This document shows positions 1 through 8,403 of a DNA stretch of 64,000 nucleotides, in pieces. This DNA comes from Methylocystis bryophila (GTDB taxonomy: Bacteria > Pseudomonadota > Alphaproteobacteria > Rhizobiales > Beijerinckiaceae). The notes beneath the pieces were generated by a model. That model was given only the letters and a program-made list of their open reading frames with translations. It was not told the DNA's origin and made no database searches. The stretch spans positions 110,579 to 174,578 of the forward strand of contig NZ_AP027150.1 of the NCBI RefSeq assembly GCF_027925445.1, in the 5' to 3' direction. Numbering within the stretch: the stretch's first letter is position 1; every line of letters starts with the position of its first letter. The position numbers were made by a program, and so were the translations under genes.

Positions 1-2
1 AA

Positions 3-482
3 ACCAATATGACGCGCACCCATGGCTGGACGGAGCGCGGTCTCGCGCTCTTCGCCAAGGCTCCATACGGCCATTGGAAGACCACGACCTTTCTCGCAGC
101 CTTGCGCTGCGACCAAATCACCGCGCCTTGCGTGTTCGACGGGCCGATCAACGGCGAAAGCTTCCTCGCTTATGTCGAACAGATTTTGGCGCCGACGCTC
201 TCGCCGGGAGATGTCGTCGTCATGGACAATCTCGGCTCGCATAAGAGCGCCGCCGTCAGAGAAGCCATTCGCGCGAAAGGCGCGCGCCTCATCTTCCTGC
301 CCAAATACTCGCCCGACCTCAATCCGATCGAACAGGTGTTCTCGAAGCTAAAACGCATGTTGCGCAAGGCCGAGGAGAGAACCATCGACGCGCTCTGGCG
401 AAGGGTCGGGATTCTCCTCGATGACTTTCCGCCACAAGAATGCGCCGCATACCTCAAGGGCGCTGGATACGCTTCAGCCTAA
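3..482 (+). CDS. IS630-family transposase, C-terminal part (cut by window edge)
   Basis: This is the C-terminal catalytic half of an IS630/Tc1-type DDE transposase, which cuts and pastes its element at TA dinucleotides. Counting from the ATG at position 9, the second catalytic aspartate is in the VVMDN block (D73) and the glutamate is in SPDLNPIEQ (E108). The first aspartate should lie upstream. The frame stays open to the left edge, so the 5' part is missing from the window. Many IS630 transposases are made from two frames joined by frameshifting, so an ATG start at 9 is not certain. The stop lies about 80 bases from the stop of the convergent cupin gene. I could not define the right inverted repeat. 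Family call is firm; intactness is unknown. Confidence 0.85.
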   Translation, partial: TNMTRTHGWTERGLALFAKAPYGHWKTTTFLAALRCDQITAPCVFDGPINGESFLAYVEQILAPTLSPGDVVVMDNLGSHKSAAVREAIRAKGARLIFLPKYSPDLNPIEQVFSKLKRMLRKAEERTIDALWRRVGILLDDFPPQECAAYLKGAGYASA

Positions 483-563
483 GTCGGAAAGACTCTAGCA
501 CGAACGCTGGATCAAGACCCCCTATCTCCTGCGGTTTTGCTGTCGCTGTCCCCGCGACCGGCG

Positions 564-1463
564 TCACGACACGTAGTCGAGATAGGAGCGGTAGTAGGGG
601 TACACCTGCTTCGCGGGCGCGCCGAGCCACAGTCCTGATGCGATGAGAGCATTGTAATAGAAATTTCTTAACGGCATGCCTCGGGCGACAGCGACGAGTC
701 CCGCGGCGGCGCTCTCCTGCGTGTGCCAATCGACATTGAAGGACAAACCAAGATCTAGACTTCGGACATGATGCAACGTGCCGGAGGGAAAATACAAGCC
801 GTCTCCAGGCTCCAAAACGACTTCGACCGCGTGCGCGCGTCGGTAATCGGGATAGCGGTCAAAGTCGGGTTGCTCGACGTCGACCCTGCACCATCGCCAT
901 TTGTACGGGTAGCAAAACTTCAGCTGCTGAGCGGGGATAAGGACGAAACGCTTTCGACCGACGATCTGAAAAAATAAATTATGCGTCAAAAGACTATCGA
1001 AGTGCAACGGTGTGATGCTGCCCGCCGGCCCCAAAAAAAACTGGGCAAAATCGGACCACATCGAACGATACCAGATGGGGAAGTATTGGTTTGGAAACTG
1101 TTCGAGCGCCGCCTCCACCTCCGGCAAAATACTCTTGAGGGGAATGTCATGAAGATAAGCAGGTCGTTCGGCGGCGTTCGACCCGCGATCACCCATAGCG
1201 GATTCATACCGCTCGAGTTGGTCGGCGTAGTCATGGAAGCGCATGTGGGTCATCGCGATGCCCGCACCGTTCCAACTCTTGAGCGGGACGATCATGTCTC
1301 CCGAGCACCGGCGAAGATAATCGAGAGTCCAACGAGAGAGCGCAGAGCACCCGGACAAAGCTCGCTTCAGTAGCACCGGGCGTCTTCGTTTCACGTAGAG
1401 TTCGGCGAACTCCTCGCCGCTCATTCGTTCGCGCTCATCCACGGTTTGGAACACGTCCGCCAT
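564..1463 (-). CDS. Cupin-8 / JmjC-like hydroxylase family protein
   Basis: A 299-residue protein of the cupin-8 (JmjC-like) fold, the family of Fe(II)/2-oxoglutarate oxygenases that hydroxylate proteins or peptide natural products. The metal ligands are visible as an HxD in PLHFDS in the middle third and a later His in GTLHHVRS. The GDGLYFPSGTLHH block is typical of the second metal-binding strand. An early KRRRPVLLKRAL block matches the family N-terminus. I chose ATG 1463 over an in-frame GTG at 1472 because the AAAGGGA Shine-Dalgarno-like stretch abuts the GTG but is well spaced from the ATG. It is separated from the thioesterase by 540 bases without a gene. The substrate is unknown. A tailoring role for a peptide product is inferred only from the neighbouring genes. 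Confidence 0.75.
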   Translation of the reverse strand: MADVFQTVDERERMSGEEFAELYVKRRRPVLLKRALSGCSALSRWTLDYLRRCSGDMIVPLKSWNGAGIAMTHMRFHDYADQLERYESAMGDRGSNAAERPAYLHDIPLKSILPEVEAALEQFPNQYFPIWYRSMWSDFAQFFLGPAGSITPLHFDSLLTHNLFFQIVGRKRFVLIPAQQLKFCYPYKWRWCRVDVEQPDFDRYPDYRRAHAVEVVLEPGDGLYFPSGTLHHVRSLDLGLSFNVDWHTQESAAAGLVAVARGMPLRNFYYNALIASGLWLGAPAKQVYPYYRSYLDYVS

Positions 1464-2006
1464 CGCGCCCACTCCCTTTGCATCGCAAATTCTTAACCCG
1501 GACAGGCGGATCGGTTACCGCGAAGCGTGCCTAGCCGCGTGCCCACTCATGCATGCATACATCTCCATTAGGTGGATGCCAACGCCGAGCCGACGGGTTT
1601 CGAATTGCGTAGCCGGCCGGATTGGATCAATTGGATCTGGCGGTCGCCTGTCGAGAACCACAGCTTGGAGGCGCGGCGTTGTTTGAAGCGGCCGCCAGGG
1701 GGCTTTGCGGGAGGCTTGGTTTTCTCGCGCGCTTTTCGACGCTGACCTGCCCGCGTCGATCAGTCGCGGCGCTCCACGCGACGCAAGCGGCGCCGCTTCC
1801 CGCGCCATGAGCCGCACTCGGCAAAGCGCGCCAGGTAATTGCTTCGCTGCCCAGCGAAACATCGGATTCGGCGCGCTTCGTGCGCAGAAGCTATCGGATC
1901 AAAACTAGGTATGTTAGCGAGTGAGGAGAGGCTGCTCCATAAGACCCGCGCCCGAGAATGCGATCTGGGACAGGAGGGGAGCAACAGTGTCGACATCTTC
2001 GAGGCC
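1464..2006. other. Gene-free stretch between cupin and thioesterase genes
   Basis: About 540 bases between two divergently oriented genes. Short ORFs on both strands here look like composition shadows without recognisable domains. An alternative in-frame thioesterase start (ATG 1911) falls inside it. It presumably holds both promoters, but I could not pick convincing -35/-10 pairs. Confidence 0.4.
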
Positions 2007-2714
2007 ATGCCGAACCAAACCATCACCCTCTATTGCCTCCCCTGCGCAGGCGCGAGCGCAGCAATATATTTTCCCTGGCGGCGAAAAGCGCCACATTGGC
2101 TGAGGATCGAACCTGTCGAGCTGCCGGGGCGCGGCATGCGTTCTGGGGAGCCTCCGATACCTGACTTCGAGCGACTAACCGCGCAGCTGACGAACGAGCT
2201 TGCGGAACAACTTTCAGGCCCCTTTGCTCTTTGTGGACATAGCTTCGGTGCCCTGCTTGCTTATGGAATTGCTCACGGCTTGTGTGCGAATCGAAAGCAG
2301 CTTCCGGTCGCGCTCTTTGTCGCAGGCTGCTCCGCGCCCACTTTCCGCGACGACACGCGGCTCGCGCGATTGGACAACGACGACGCGATCATCGACGAGC
2401 TCCGGGAACTGCGGGGAACGCCCTCGGAATTGTTCGACCATCCAGAGTTGTTGCGCCTCACAGTCGCGCTCGCCAATGCGGATTTTTCGGCCTGTAGAAG
2501 CTTCAGGCGGCTCTCAGAAATGCCCCTCGATCTCGACATCTTTGTGTCTGGAGGCTTGAGCGATGAGGTCAAGCTCGAAGGCTTATACGCCTGGAGCCTT
2601 GAGTCTTCTCGACGGACGGATGTGACGCTGTTTGAGGGCGGTCATTTCTTTCTGCGAGAGAAAGAGGAGCTCTTTCTCGCCGATCTCTTCGCCAAGCTGG
2701 CGCAGTTTCGATAA
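2007..2714 (+). CDS. Type II thioesterase (alpha/beta hydrolase)
   Basis: A 235-residue external thioesterase of the kind that clears mis-primed acyl groups from NRPS or PKS carrier domains. The nucleophile elbow GHSFG is at residues 77-81 with Ser79. The N-terminal LYCLPCAGASA block and the ELPGRGMR block at about 38-45 are family hallmarks. The C-terminal GGHFFL block provides the catalytic His. The start at 2007 gives the usual family length. ATG 1911 would add 32 residues with no family match. No NRPS or PKS gene is in the window, so its partner is missing or lies outside. Together with the cyclic-peptide-type exporter and PvdQ-like acylase downstream it points to a peptide natural-product pathway. 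Family call is strong; the pathway is inference. Confidence 0.85.
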   Translation: MPNQTITLYCLPCAGASAAIYFPWRRKAPHWLRIEPVELPGRGMRSGEPPIPDFERLTAQLTNELAEQLSGPFALCGHSFGALLAYGIAHGLCANRKQLPVALFVAGCSAPTFRDDTRLARLDNDDAIIDELRELRGTPSELFDHPELLRLTVALANADFSACRSFRRLSEMPLDLDIFVSGGLSDEVKLEGLYAWSLESSRRTDVTLFEGGHFFLREKEELFLADLFAKLAQFR

Positions 2715-3067
2715 GCATCATAGCTGCTTCAGCCAAAGACGGACAGAGGGAAACCGCGCGGGGTTAGAAATGCCCAGGCGGAGGTGGAGATCTAGCAGGC
2801 TGTTGAAACGTATGGCCCGCCCCGTCTGCAAGGGGCTTGATCGAGGGCGGCGATGATCAGTCTGCTTCAACTTATCCGGCCTTTGGGCTCGAGGCCCTGG
2901 CCAAGATGGAGATACGCACGTCCCGGTCCTCTTAAAAGTCCCGGCGTCAAGCGCCGTTTTCAACATCAGGCTTCCGGAACGCCGGTCGACTGTCAGGCCA
3001 TCTTCGATTCACCCACCCGCCGACACCCTGGACCCGTCAGCGCATTTTTCGCCGATCGGGCCAATCT
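2715..3067. other. Gene-free stretch next to decayed IS110
   Basis: About 350 bases with no supported gene. Two loosely inverted segments occur, CTGTTGAAA near 2800 and the complement of ATGTTGAAAAC near 2957, about 150 bases apart. They resemble ends of a small decayed insertion element. The match is too imperfect to call an element. Confidence 0.3.
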
Positions 3068-4122
3068 TCACTCCGCCGCGATCGCCTTCGACGGTTGATC
3101 CTTCGCCATGAAGGCCTCCTTGCGGCGCTGCACCGCCCAGGCGATCCGGGCCATCTTATTGGCCAGCGTCACGACGGCGACGTTCCTGTGGACCCTGACG
3201 AGCAAGTCCTTCAGCCAGCTCCCAAGCGGGGTTTTGTATTCCGCGACATGCGGCGTCGCCGCGCGCGCTTCGTGGATCAGCATCCTGCGTAAATATCTGT
3301 TCCCGCGTTTGCTGATCCCGAGAAGCTTGGGCTTGCCGCCGGTCGTCGCTGGCGCGGAACAGGCCCAGCCAAGCGGAAAGACCGCGTCCATGTTCGAAAG
3401 CTTCTCCTGCGCCGATCGCCGCGATCAGAGCCGAAGCGATTAGCGGACCGATGCCTGGGATGCTCGCAAGAAGGCGCGCATCCGACGTATCCCGTAAGAA
3501 GGCGAAGAACTCGGCGTCGAAGGCTCTGATGCGCCGATCGAGCTCCATCCATTGCGCGCGCATGTCGGCGGACAAAGTCCGCATTCTTTCGCTTAGGCCG
3601 CGATGATCCGAGGCTTCCAATAAGCCCGCGACGAACTTCTCGAGATTGCGCCTTTGCTTCGCGACGACGATGCCGCGTTCAAGCAGAATCGCCCGCAGCT
3701 GATTGATCAAAGCCGTGCGTTCGCCGATCAGCCGGTCGTGCGAGTGATGCAGCGTCTACATGTCGAGTTGAGCCTGCTCCTTCAGTTCGACGAAGCGCAT
3801 GGTCGGGCGCGTCGCGGCTTCGGCGATCCCTTCGGCGTCGCGGTCGTCGTTTTTCTGAGCCTTGACGTAAGGACGCACATATTCCGGCGACATCAGGCGC
3901 ACCTCGTGCCCGTGCGCGGCGAAGATCCGGCCGAGATGATGCGCGCCGCAACAAGCCTCCATCGCGACGATGAATGCAGGGTGGCAGCTGCTCCTCCAGC
4001 GCGATCAAAGTCTCCCGCTTGACGCGTCGCCGCAGCACGACTCCTCCGAAAGCGTCGAGCCCGACGAGGCTGCAGACGTTCTTGCCGATGTCGATTCCGA
4101 GCACAGAGATTGCCGTTCGCAT
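3068..4122 (-). pseudogene. IS110-family transposase, broken by a nonsense codon and frameshifts
   Basis: The remains of an IS110/IS1111-type DEDD transposase, read on the minus strand from ATG 4122. The N-terminal block with VLGIDIGKN is in one frame. The frame changes near 3970 into MEACCGAHHLG and the YVKAQKNDDRDAE block. An in-frame TAG stands at 3756-3758 after ELKEQAQLDM, where relatives usually have Gln. The same frame then continues through LLASIPGIGPLIASALIAAI, the helix-hairpin-helix of the C-terminal domain. It shifts again near 3370-3390 into GISKRGNRYLRRMLIHEAR and a normal C-terminus. With one stop and two frameshifts it cannot make an active enzyme. Flanking bases to about 4190 probably belong to the element, but its ends were not identified. 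Confidence 0.85.
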
Positions 4123-4346
4123 GATCCATCCCTCCAATTCGAGCTCCCGGCGAGAGCTCCCGCTAGGGAAGGCCCCATAAGTCAGTCGGAGAAACCATTG
4201 GCGAAAGACGCGTTTCTCTTCGGTGGGATGACGCTTGTTGCCATGCCGCTGATATCGGAGCAGAATTGTTCCCATCTGGGCTTGCGGCATTAACGAGATC
4301 TGGGCTTCGCTGGCGCCGCTCGATGTCTTGCGGTTGGGAGAGGCAA

Positions 4347-5528
4347 ATGAGGAGGCTGCGATCAACAACTATGGCGCTGGCCGTGGCCGCATGGGCCTGC
4401 GGCGCCGCGGAGCCTTGCGCCGCCGAACCCTTGGGCCTGCCTCCCGTCCCTATTCCCGCAGACAATCCGCAATCTCCCGAGAAGATCGCGCTCGGAAGCA
4501 AGCTTTTCCACGACAAACATTTTTCTGCGGACGGAACGATTTCCTGCAGCACCTGTCACGACGACGCGAAGGCTTTCACAGACAGTCCGCTAAAGACCTC
4601 GCGCGGCATCCGCGGCCAATTCGGCCAGCGCAACGCGCCAACGGTGGTCAACGCGGCGTATTACCAGACCCTGTTTTGGGACGGGCGCACATACTCGCTC
4701 GAGGATCAGTCGCGCATTCCGCCATTCAATCCGATCGAGATGGGCCTCACGTCTTACGATCCGTTCCTCGACTATCTGCGCGCGGATAACGCATACGCCG
4801 CGGCCTTCAAGAAGGTGTTCGACGTCCACGGCGAGGAGATCACGATCGAGCACGTGAAAAAAGCGATCGCGAGCTTCGAGCGCACGCTCATCTCCGGCGA
4901 CTCGCCATTTGACCGCTGGCGTTTTGCGCACGAGACCGATGCGATCAGCAAGGCCGCCCAGCGCGGCTTCGAGGTGTTCGTCGGCCAGGGCCGCTGCGTG
5001 TCCTGCCATGTGATCGAGCAAGATAACGCGATTTTTACGGATAATCGTTTCCACAACACTGGCGTTGGCATCAACAAGATTCAGGCGGAAGTCCCTCGCT
5101 TCGTGGATGAGTTCCAACGACCGAGGGCGACAGTCCATAAGGCCGTTCTGCACGACCCTATGGTCTTGGAACTCGGACGCATCGCAATCAGGGGCGCGCA
5201 CTTCGACGATATCGGCGCCTTCAAGACCCCGACGCTGCGAAACATCGCCGTGACGGCCCCTTACATGCATGATGGCTCGCTCAAGACACTCAAAGACGTA
5301 GTGAAACACTACAACGACGGCGGCAGAAGCCCGAGTGATCCTTCGGTCAATCCCTATCTTTCCAGCGGCATTCGTCCGCTTTACCTCAGCGACCAGCAAC
5401 AGGACGATCTCGTCGCATTCCTCGAGACGCTGACCAGCCCTGCCTATGCTGGAGTCAAGACAGAGATCGCCGAACAAGCGAGCCGACCGACTGATGAAAG
5501 ACCGCCTGCGCGCGGCGCGGCATATTGA
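4347..5528 (+). CDS. Di-haem cytochrome c peroxidase (MauG/CcpA family)
   Basis: A 393-residue periplasmic c-type di-haem peroxidase, which normally reduces hydrogen peroxide with electrons from small cytochromes. MauG relatives instead oxidise a protein substrate. Two haem-attachment sites are visible, CSTCH at residues 67-71 and CVSCH at 217-221, in two cytochrome domains. The N-terminus is a signal peptide with a short basic start and an alanine-rich core ending near AEPCAAEP. ATG 4347 follows a GAGAGG ribosome site directly and begins the signal peptide, so I prefer it to the ATG at 4266. Downstream blocks such as FKTPTLRNIA and TAPYMHDGSLKTL match the family. No adjacent cytochrome or amine dehydrogenase gene suggests a partner. 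Confidence 0.85.
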   Translation: MRRLRSTTMALAVAAWACGAAEPCAAEPLGLPPVPIPADNPQSPEKIALGSKLFHDKHFSADGTISCSTCHDDAKAFTDSPLKTSRGIRGQFGQRNAPTVVNAAYYQTLFWDGRTYSLEDQSRIPPFNPIEMGLTSYDPFLDYLRADNAYAAAFKKVFDVHGEEITIEHVKKAIASFERTLISGDSPFDRWRFAHETDAISKAAQRGFEVFVGQGRCVSCHVIEQDNAIFTDNRFHNTGVGINKIQAEVPRFVDEFQRPRATVHKAVLHDPMVLELGRIAIRGAHFDDIGAFKTPTLRNIAVTAPYMHDGSLKTLKDVVKHYNDGGRSPSDPSVNPYLSSGIRPLYLSDQQQDDLVAFLETLTSPAYAGVKTEIAEQASRPTDERPPARGAAY

Positions 5529-6589
5529 TCCACGAGGATGGTCAGGGGCGCGGCAAACGCGGATCAGATAAAACGAAAGCGTCATGGCGGCGATTGCGCG
5601 GAGTCGCGAGGTGATGCGTGAGTGGCGGCGAACACCGTGGGATCAGAGCGTTTCGCGTATCCTTTGGGCGATTCGAGCAGATTAAATGTGTCAGCCACGA
5701 GTTCCGAAGCGAAGAACGCCGTGGAAGGAGATGCGACTCGCGCCCGCTCGCCGCCGTTTTCAAACTCGGCGAAAACCCAGCATTTTCCTTACCTTCGGCG
5801 CGCAGAGCAATCGACCAGCGATCTTTCGTTCGACCGCGGTGTACAACTTTGACCGCGGTGTACAACTTTGCAGCCCTCGTTGACGCCGCCCGAAAACCGT
5901 GCTCAATTGAGCGGACCATGGGAGAAAAATCTCATGTCTTGGGCGGCGGGCGATCGTATCATTGGAGTGCATGTTTCGATCGCCTTTGTGGCGAGGGTCG
6001 TCTGCGCCTTTTATCTGGCCGTGTCTATTATCACTGCAAATGCGGCGCCGCGAACAAGCCCCTATCAGTCCTTGACATGCGTGCAATCGGCGAAGGGCGA
6101 GAGCGTCTCCCCGACGCAGTATTCGCGGTCTTCCTCAAACCATCTTTGTAACGACTCCTTCTGCCCTTTATGTCAGGGGAGGAGCATCGATTTTGTCTTT
6201 GATCGATGCCCCGGCTTGACGTTTCACTCGTCAGATAGCGGCTCGCTTCTAACTTCTAAGTTTCATAGGGATGTGTTGCTTAAGACGCCAGAATTGTCGC
6301 CCTGCGCGCCGCGCGGCCCCCCTGTCTCCCACACCTGAGCGCATCTTCAACGCGTAACGCCGTTCCATGTCGACTATCCCCGCGCAACGCTGTCGGGGGG
6401 AGAGTTCATTACGGCTGCAAAATGCCCTTCTGCCTGACGGGACGAGTCGGCGCAGACTGAAGTGTGCTGTTCGAGCACAAGGAGGGAACTCACACACCGA
6501 CAATGTTTTGATTCTGTGATGAGACATCGATCCTGATCGTCGAGTCGCTCATGAACACGACGATCGATCTAAAATGGAGGGAAAACGTG
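5529..6589. other. Long gene-poor stretch
   Basis: About 1.06 kb without a convincing gene. Overlapping ORFs around 5618-6338 on the plus strand lack domains, and their codon use does not look coding. A membrane-like segment near 5940-6050 is too weak to call. The main structured feature is the tandem repeat at 5832-5869. The 3' end carries the leader of the Glo_Ver gene. Confidence 0.4.
5832..5869. repeat. Tandem 19-base repeat containing ACCGCGGT palindromes
   Basis: Two exact head-to-tail copies of a 19-base unit, GACCGCGGTGTACAACTTT, at 5832-5850 and 5851-5869. Each contains the 8-base palindrome ACCGCGGT followed by GTAC. The regular spacing is near two helical turns. It could be a pair of operator sites or the multiple terminal repeats of a lost insertion element of the IS21 type. 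No matching gene is adjacent. Confidence 0.7.
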
Positions 6590-8065
6590 ATGAATACCAA
6601 CAAAGAAAGCCACAGGAAGAAGCCATCTTCATGGGGACGAGGACTTGCGGCGGGCGGCGCTGTCCTGGTTTCGTCTATCGGCAGCGCCGCGCTGGCCAAT
6701 CCAACCTTGACCACGCTGCACGCCTTCTGCTCTTCTACTAACTCGCCGCCGGGCACGGTGCCCGGCTGCGCCGACGGCTCCTATCCCGATGGCAAGCTGC
6801 ACCACGACCGGTTCGGCAATATCTACGGCACAGCAACTCTTGGCGGATTGGCCAGCGGCGTGAACGCCAGTTCCGGAAACGGCCTGGTCTTCAAGATCTC
6901 GCCGCAAGGGACCTATTCGGTGGTCTACTCGTTCCAGGGCGGAACTGACGGGTCCGTGCCCCTCGGAGGCGTGGTCGGCGATCCCGCGGGCAATCTCTAC
7001 GGTGTTGCAGGAGAGGGCGGAACCAACGGCGGAGAGCTGGGAACGCAAGGCAACGGCGTAGTGTACAAGATTTCGTCGAACGGGACCCAGTCGGTTCTCT
7101 ATTCTTTCTGCCAAAATCAGAATCTCCCGTTCCCCGGCTACCCGAACTGCTCCGATGGGTCCTACCCCTACGCCAAGTTGCATATCGACCAAAACGGCAA
7201 CCTTTATGGCACGACGATCTTTGGCGGACTTGAGACGGGCGTCGGGGGGCCTCCTCCGGACAGCACCTCGGCCCAAACTGGATTTGGAAACGGCGTGGTG
7301 TTCGAGCTTTCGCCGACTGGGAGGGGGAATTACAGTTACCGGCTCTTGTATCAATTTACGGGCATCACGAACGTCGACGGGGCCAATCCCTGGGCAGGTT
7401 TGATTGCCGATGCGGCTGGGAATCTCTACGGCACGACCTATGGCGGCGGTGCGCCGGGCATAAGCAACGTCGGCAACGGCGTGGTGTATCAGCTCTCCCC
7501 TGGGCCATGGGGCCACTATAACTACAAGGTGCTGTATCAATTCACAGGCTATGCGGATGGGTCCTCTCCTGTCGCCCCGCTGCGCTTCGACGCCTACGGC
7601 AATTTGTACGGCGCGACAACCGGAGGCGGCGACGCCTACGGCTTGACCGGCAACGGCGTGGTGTACAAGCTTTCGCCGCAAGGTCGGGAAAGCGTTCTGC
7701 ATACTTTTACCAACGGCAGCGACGGGGGCTCGCCCTCGGCGGGATTGCTTGAGGACTGCAATGGCGATCTCTATGGCGCCACAAACTCGGGCGGCAACGT
7801 CAGCGGCATCTGCGCCACCGCAAATGCTGCCGGCGGCTGCGGCGTGGTGTACAAAATTTCCCGAAGCGGAGCCTATTCCGTGCTGTACACCTTCACGGGC
7901 GGGAATGACGGCGGCTCTCCCAACGCCCAGCTGATTGCCGATAGTTCGGGCAATCTCTACGGTGTCGCGGGTCTCGGCGGCAATCCCGGCGGGCCGGAAG
8001 GCAGCGCAGGAAACGGCACAGTGTATAAGCTCAGCGGAACTGGGTTCAACGCTTCGTGCTACTGA
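6590..8065 (+). CDS. Secreted Glo_Ver (choice-of-anchor) tandem-repeat protein
   Basis: A 491-residue exported protein made of about eight to nine copies of the Glo_Ver repeat, built around blocks of the form DGSxPxAxL, D..GNLYGTT..GG and NGVVYKLSP. Such repeats probably form a beta-propeller-like fold. Functions are undefined in the family, though surface or extracellular location is usual. ATG 6590 follows a strong GGAGGG ribosome site with good spacing. The ATG at 6551 lacks one. The N-terminus has basic residues, a Gly/Ala/Val core and an AALAN cleavage-like site. Imperfect DNA repeats accompany the protein repeats. It ends without a PEP-CTERM or sorting motif that I can see. It is unlikely to belong functionally with the transporter downstream. 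Confidence 0.75.
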   Translation: MNTNKESHRKKPSSWGRGLAAGGAVLVSSIGSAALANPTLTTLHAFCSSTNSPPGTVPGCADGSYPDGKLHHDRFGNIYGTATLGGLASGVNASSGNGLVFKISPQGTYSVVYSFQGGTDGSVPLGGVVGDPAGNLYGVAGEGGTNGGELGTQGNGVVYKISSNGTQSVLYSFCQNQNLPFPGYPNCSDGSYPYAKLHIDQNGNLYGTTIFGGLETGVGGPPPDSTSAQTGFGNGVVFELSPTGRGNYSYRLLYQFTGITNVDGANPWAGLIADAAGNLYGTTYGGGAPGISNVGNGVVYQLSPGPWGHYNYKVLYQFTGYADGSSPVAPLRFDAYGNLYGATTGGGDAYGLTGNGVVYKLSPQGRESVLHTFTNGSDGGSPSAGLLEDCNGDLYGATNSGGNVSGICATANAAGGCGVVYKISRSGAYSVLYTFTGGNDGGSPNAQLIADSSGNLYGVAGLGGNPGGPEGSAGNGTVYKLSGTGFNASCY

Positions 8066-8191
8066 GCTGGGATCGTGCGACGCCGAGCGGACGGGGATCA
8101 ACGAGTTCAATCCCCGGGGCGCGCTCATTCATTTGACGCCCCCCGAGTTTGAGTTCTGAGCGATCCGCCTCCGGTTTTGAGCATTTGACCA

Positions 8192-8246
8192 GGACATGCT
8201 GAAGGCGGCCCAAGCCGCCTTCAGCTCTGCGTTGTGGCGAATGTCC
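8192..8246. repeat. Large two-step inverted repeat (hairpin)
   Basis: An 11-base perfect stem, GCTGAAGGCGG at 8198-8208 and its complement at 8215-8225 around a 6-base loop, is enclosed by an outer GGACAT / ATGTCC pair at 8192-8197 and 8241-8246. There is no T-run, so it is not a classic intrinsic terminator. It lies between the Glo_Ver gene and the exporter gene and could stop readthrough or be an element end. Confidence 0.6.
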
Positions 8247-8403
8247 GTGTTGCGAAAGCGCGGCTGTCCCGACCGCGGCGTAGCCGCGGCGAGTGGCCCG
8301 CATCCGGGATGTCCAAAAATTCTTCCTTCGGGCCCCAATAACTGCCTTCCTTCGAGGTTCATCCAAGAAAGGGCAATTCAAACGGCCTAGAAATGAGGAC
8401 CAC

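Noticed and set aside
2795..2973. Possible small inverted-repeat element (MITE)
   Set aside because: The two arms agree over only about nine bases with mismatches and no target duplication was found.
4590..5585. 331-codon minus-strand ORF opposite the di-haem peroxidase
   Set aside because: Fully antisense to a clear gene and composed of shadow-type Arg/Val/Asp sequence.
5618..6338. Overlapping plus-strand ORFs in the gene desert, one with a membrane-like segment
   Set aside because: No family, no ribosome site, two overlapping frames with similar length, and the tandem repeat lies within them.
6629..8128. 499-codon minus-strand ORF opposite the Glo_Ver protein
   Set aside because: Its repeats mirror the sense repeats; the sense strand has a signal peptide, ribosome site and known repeat family.
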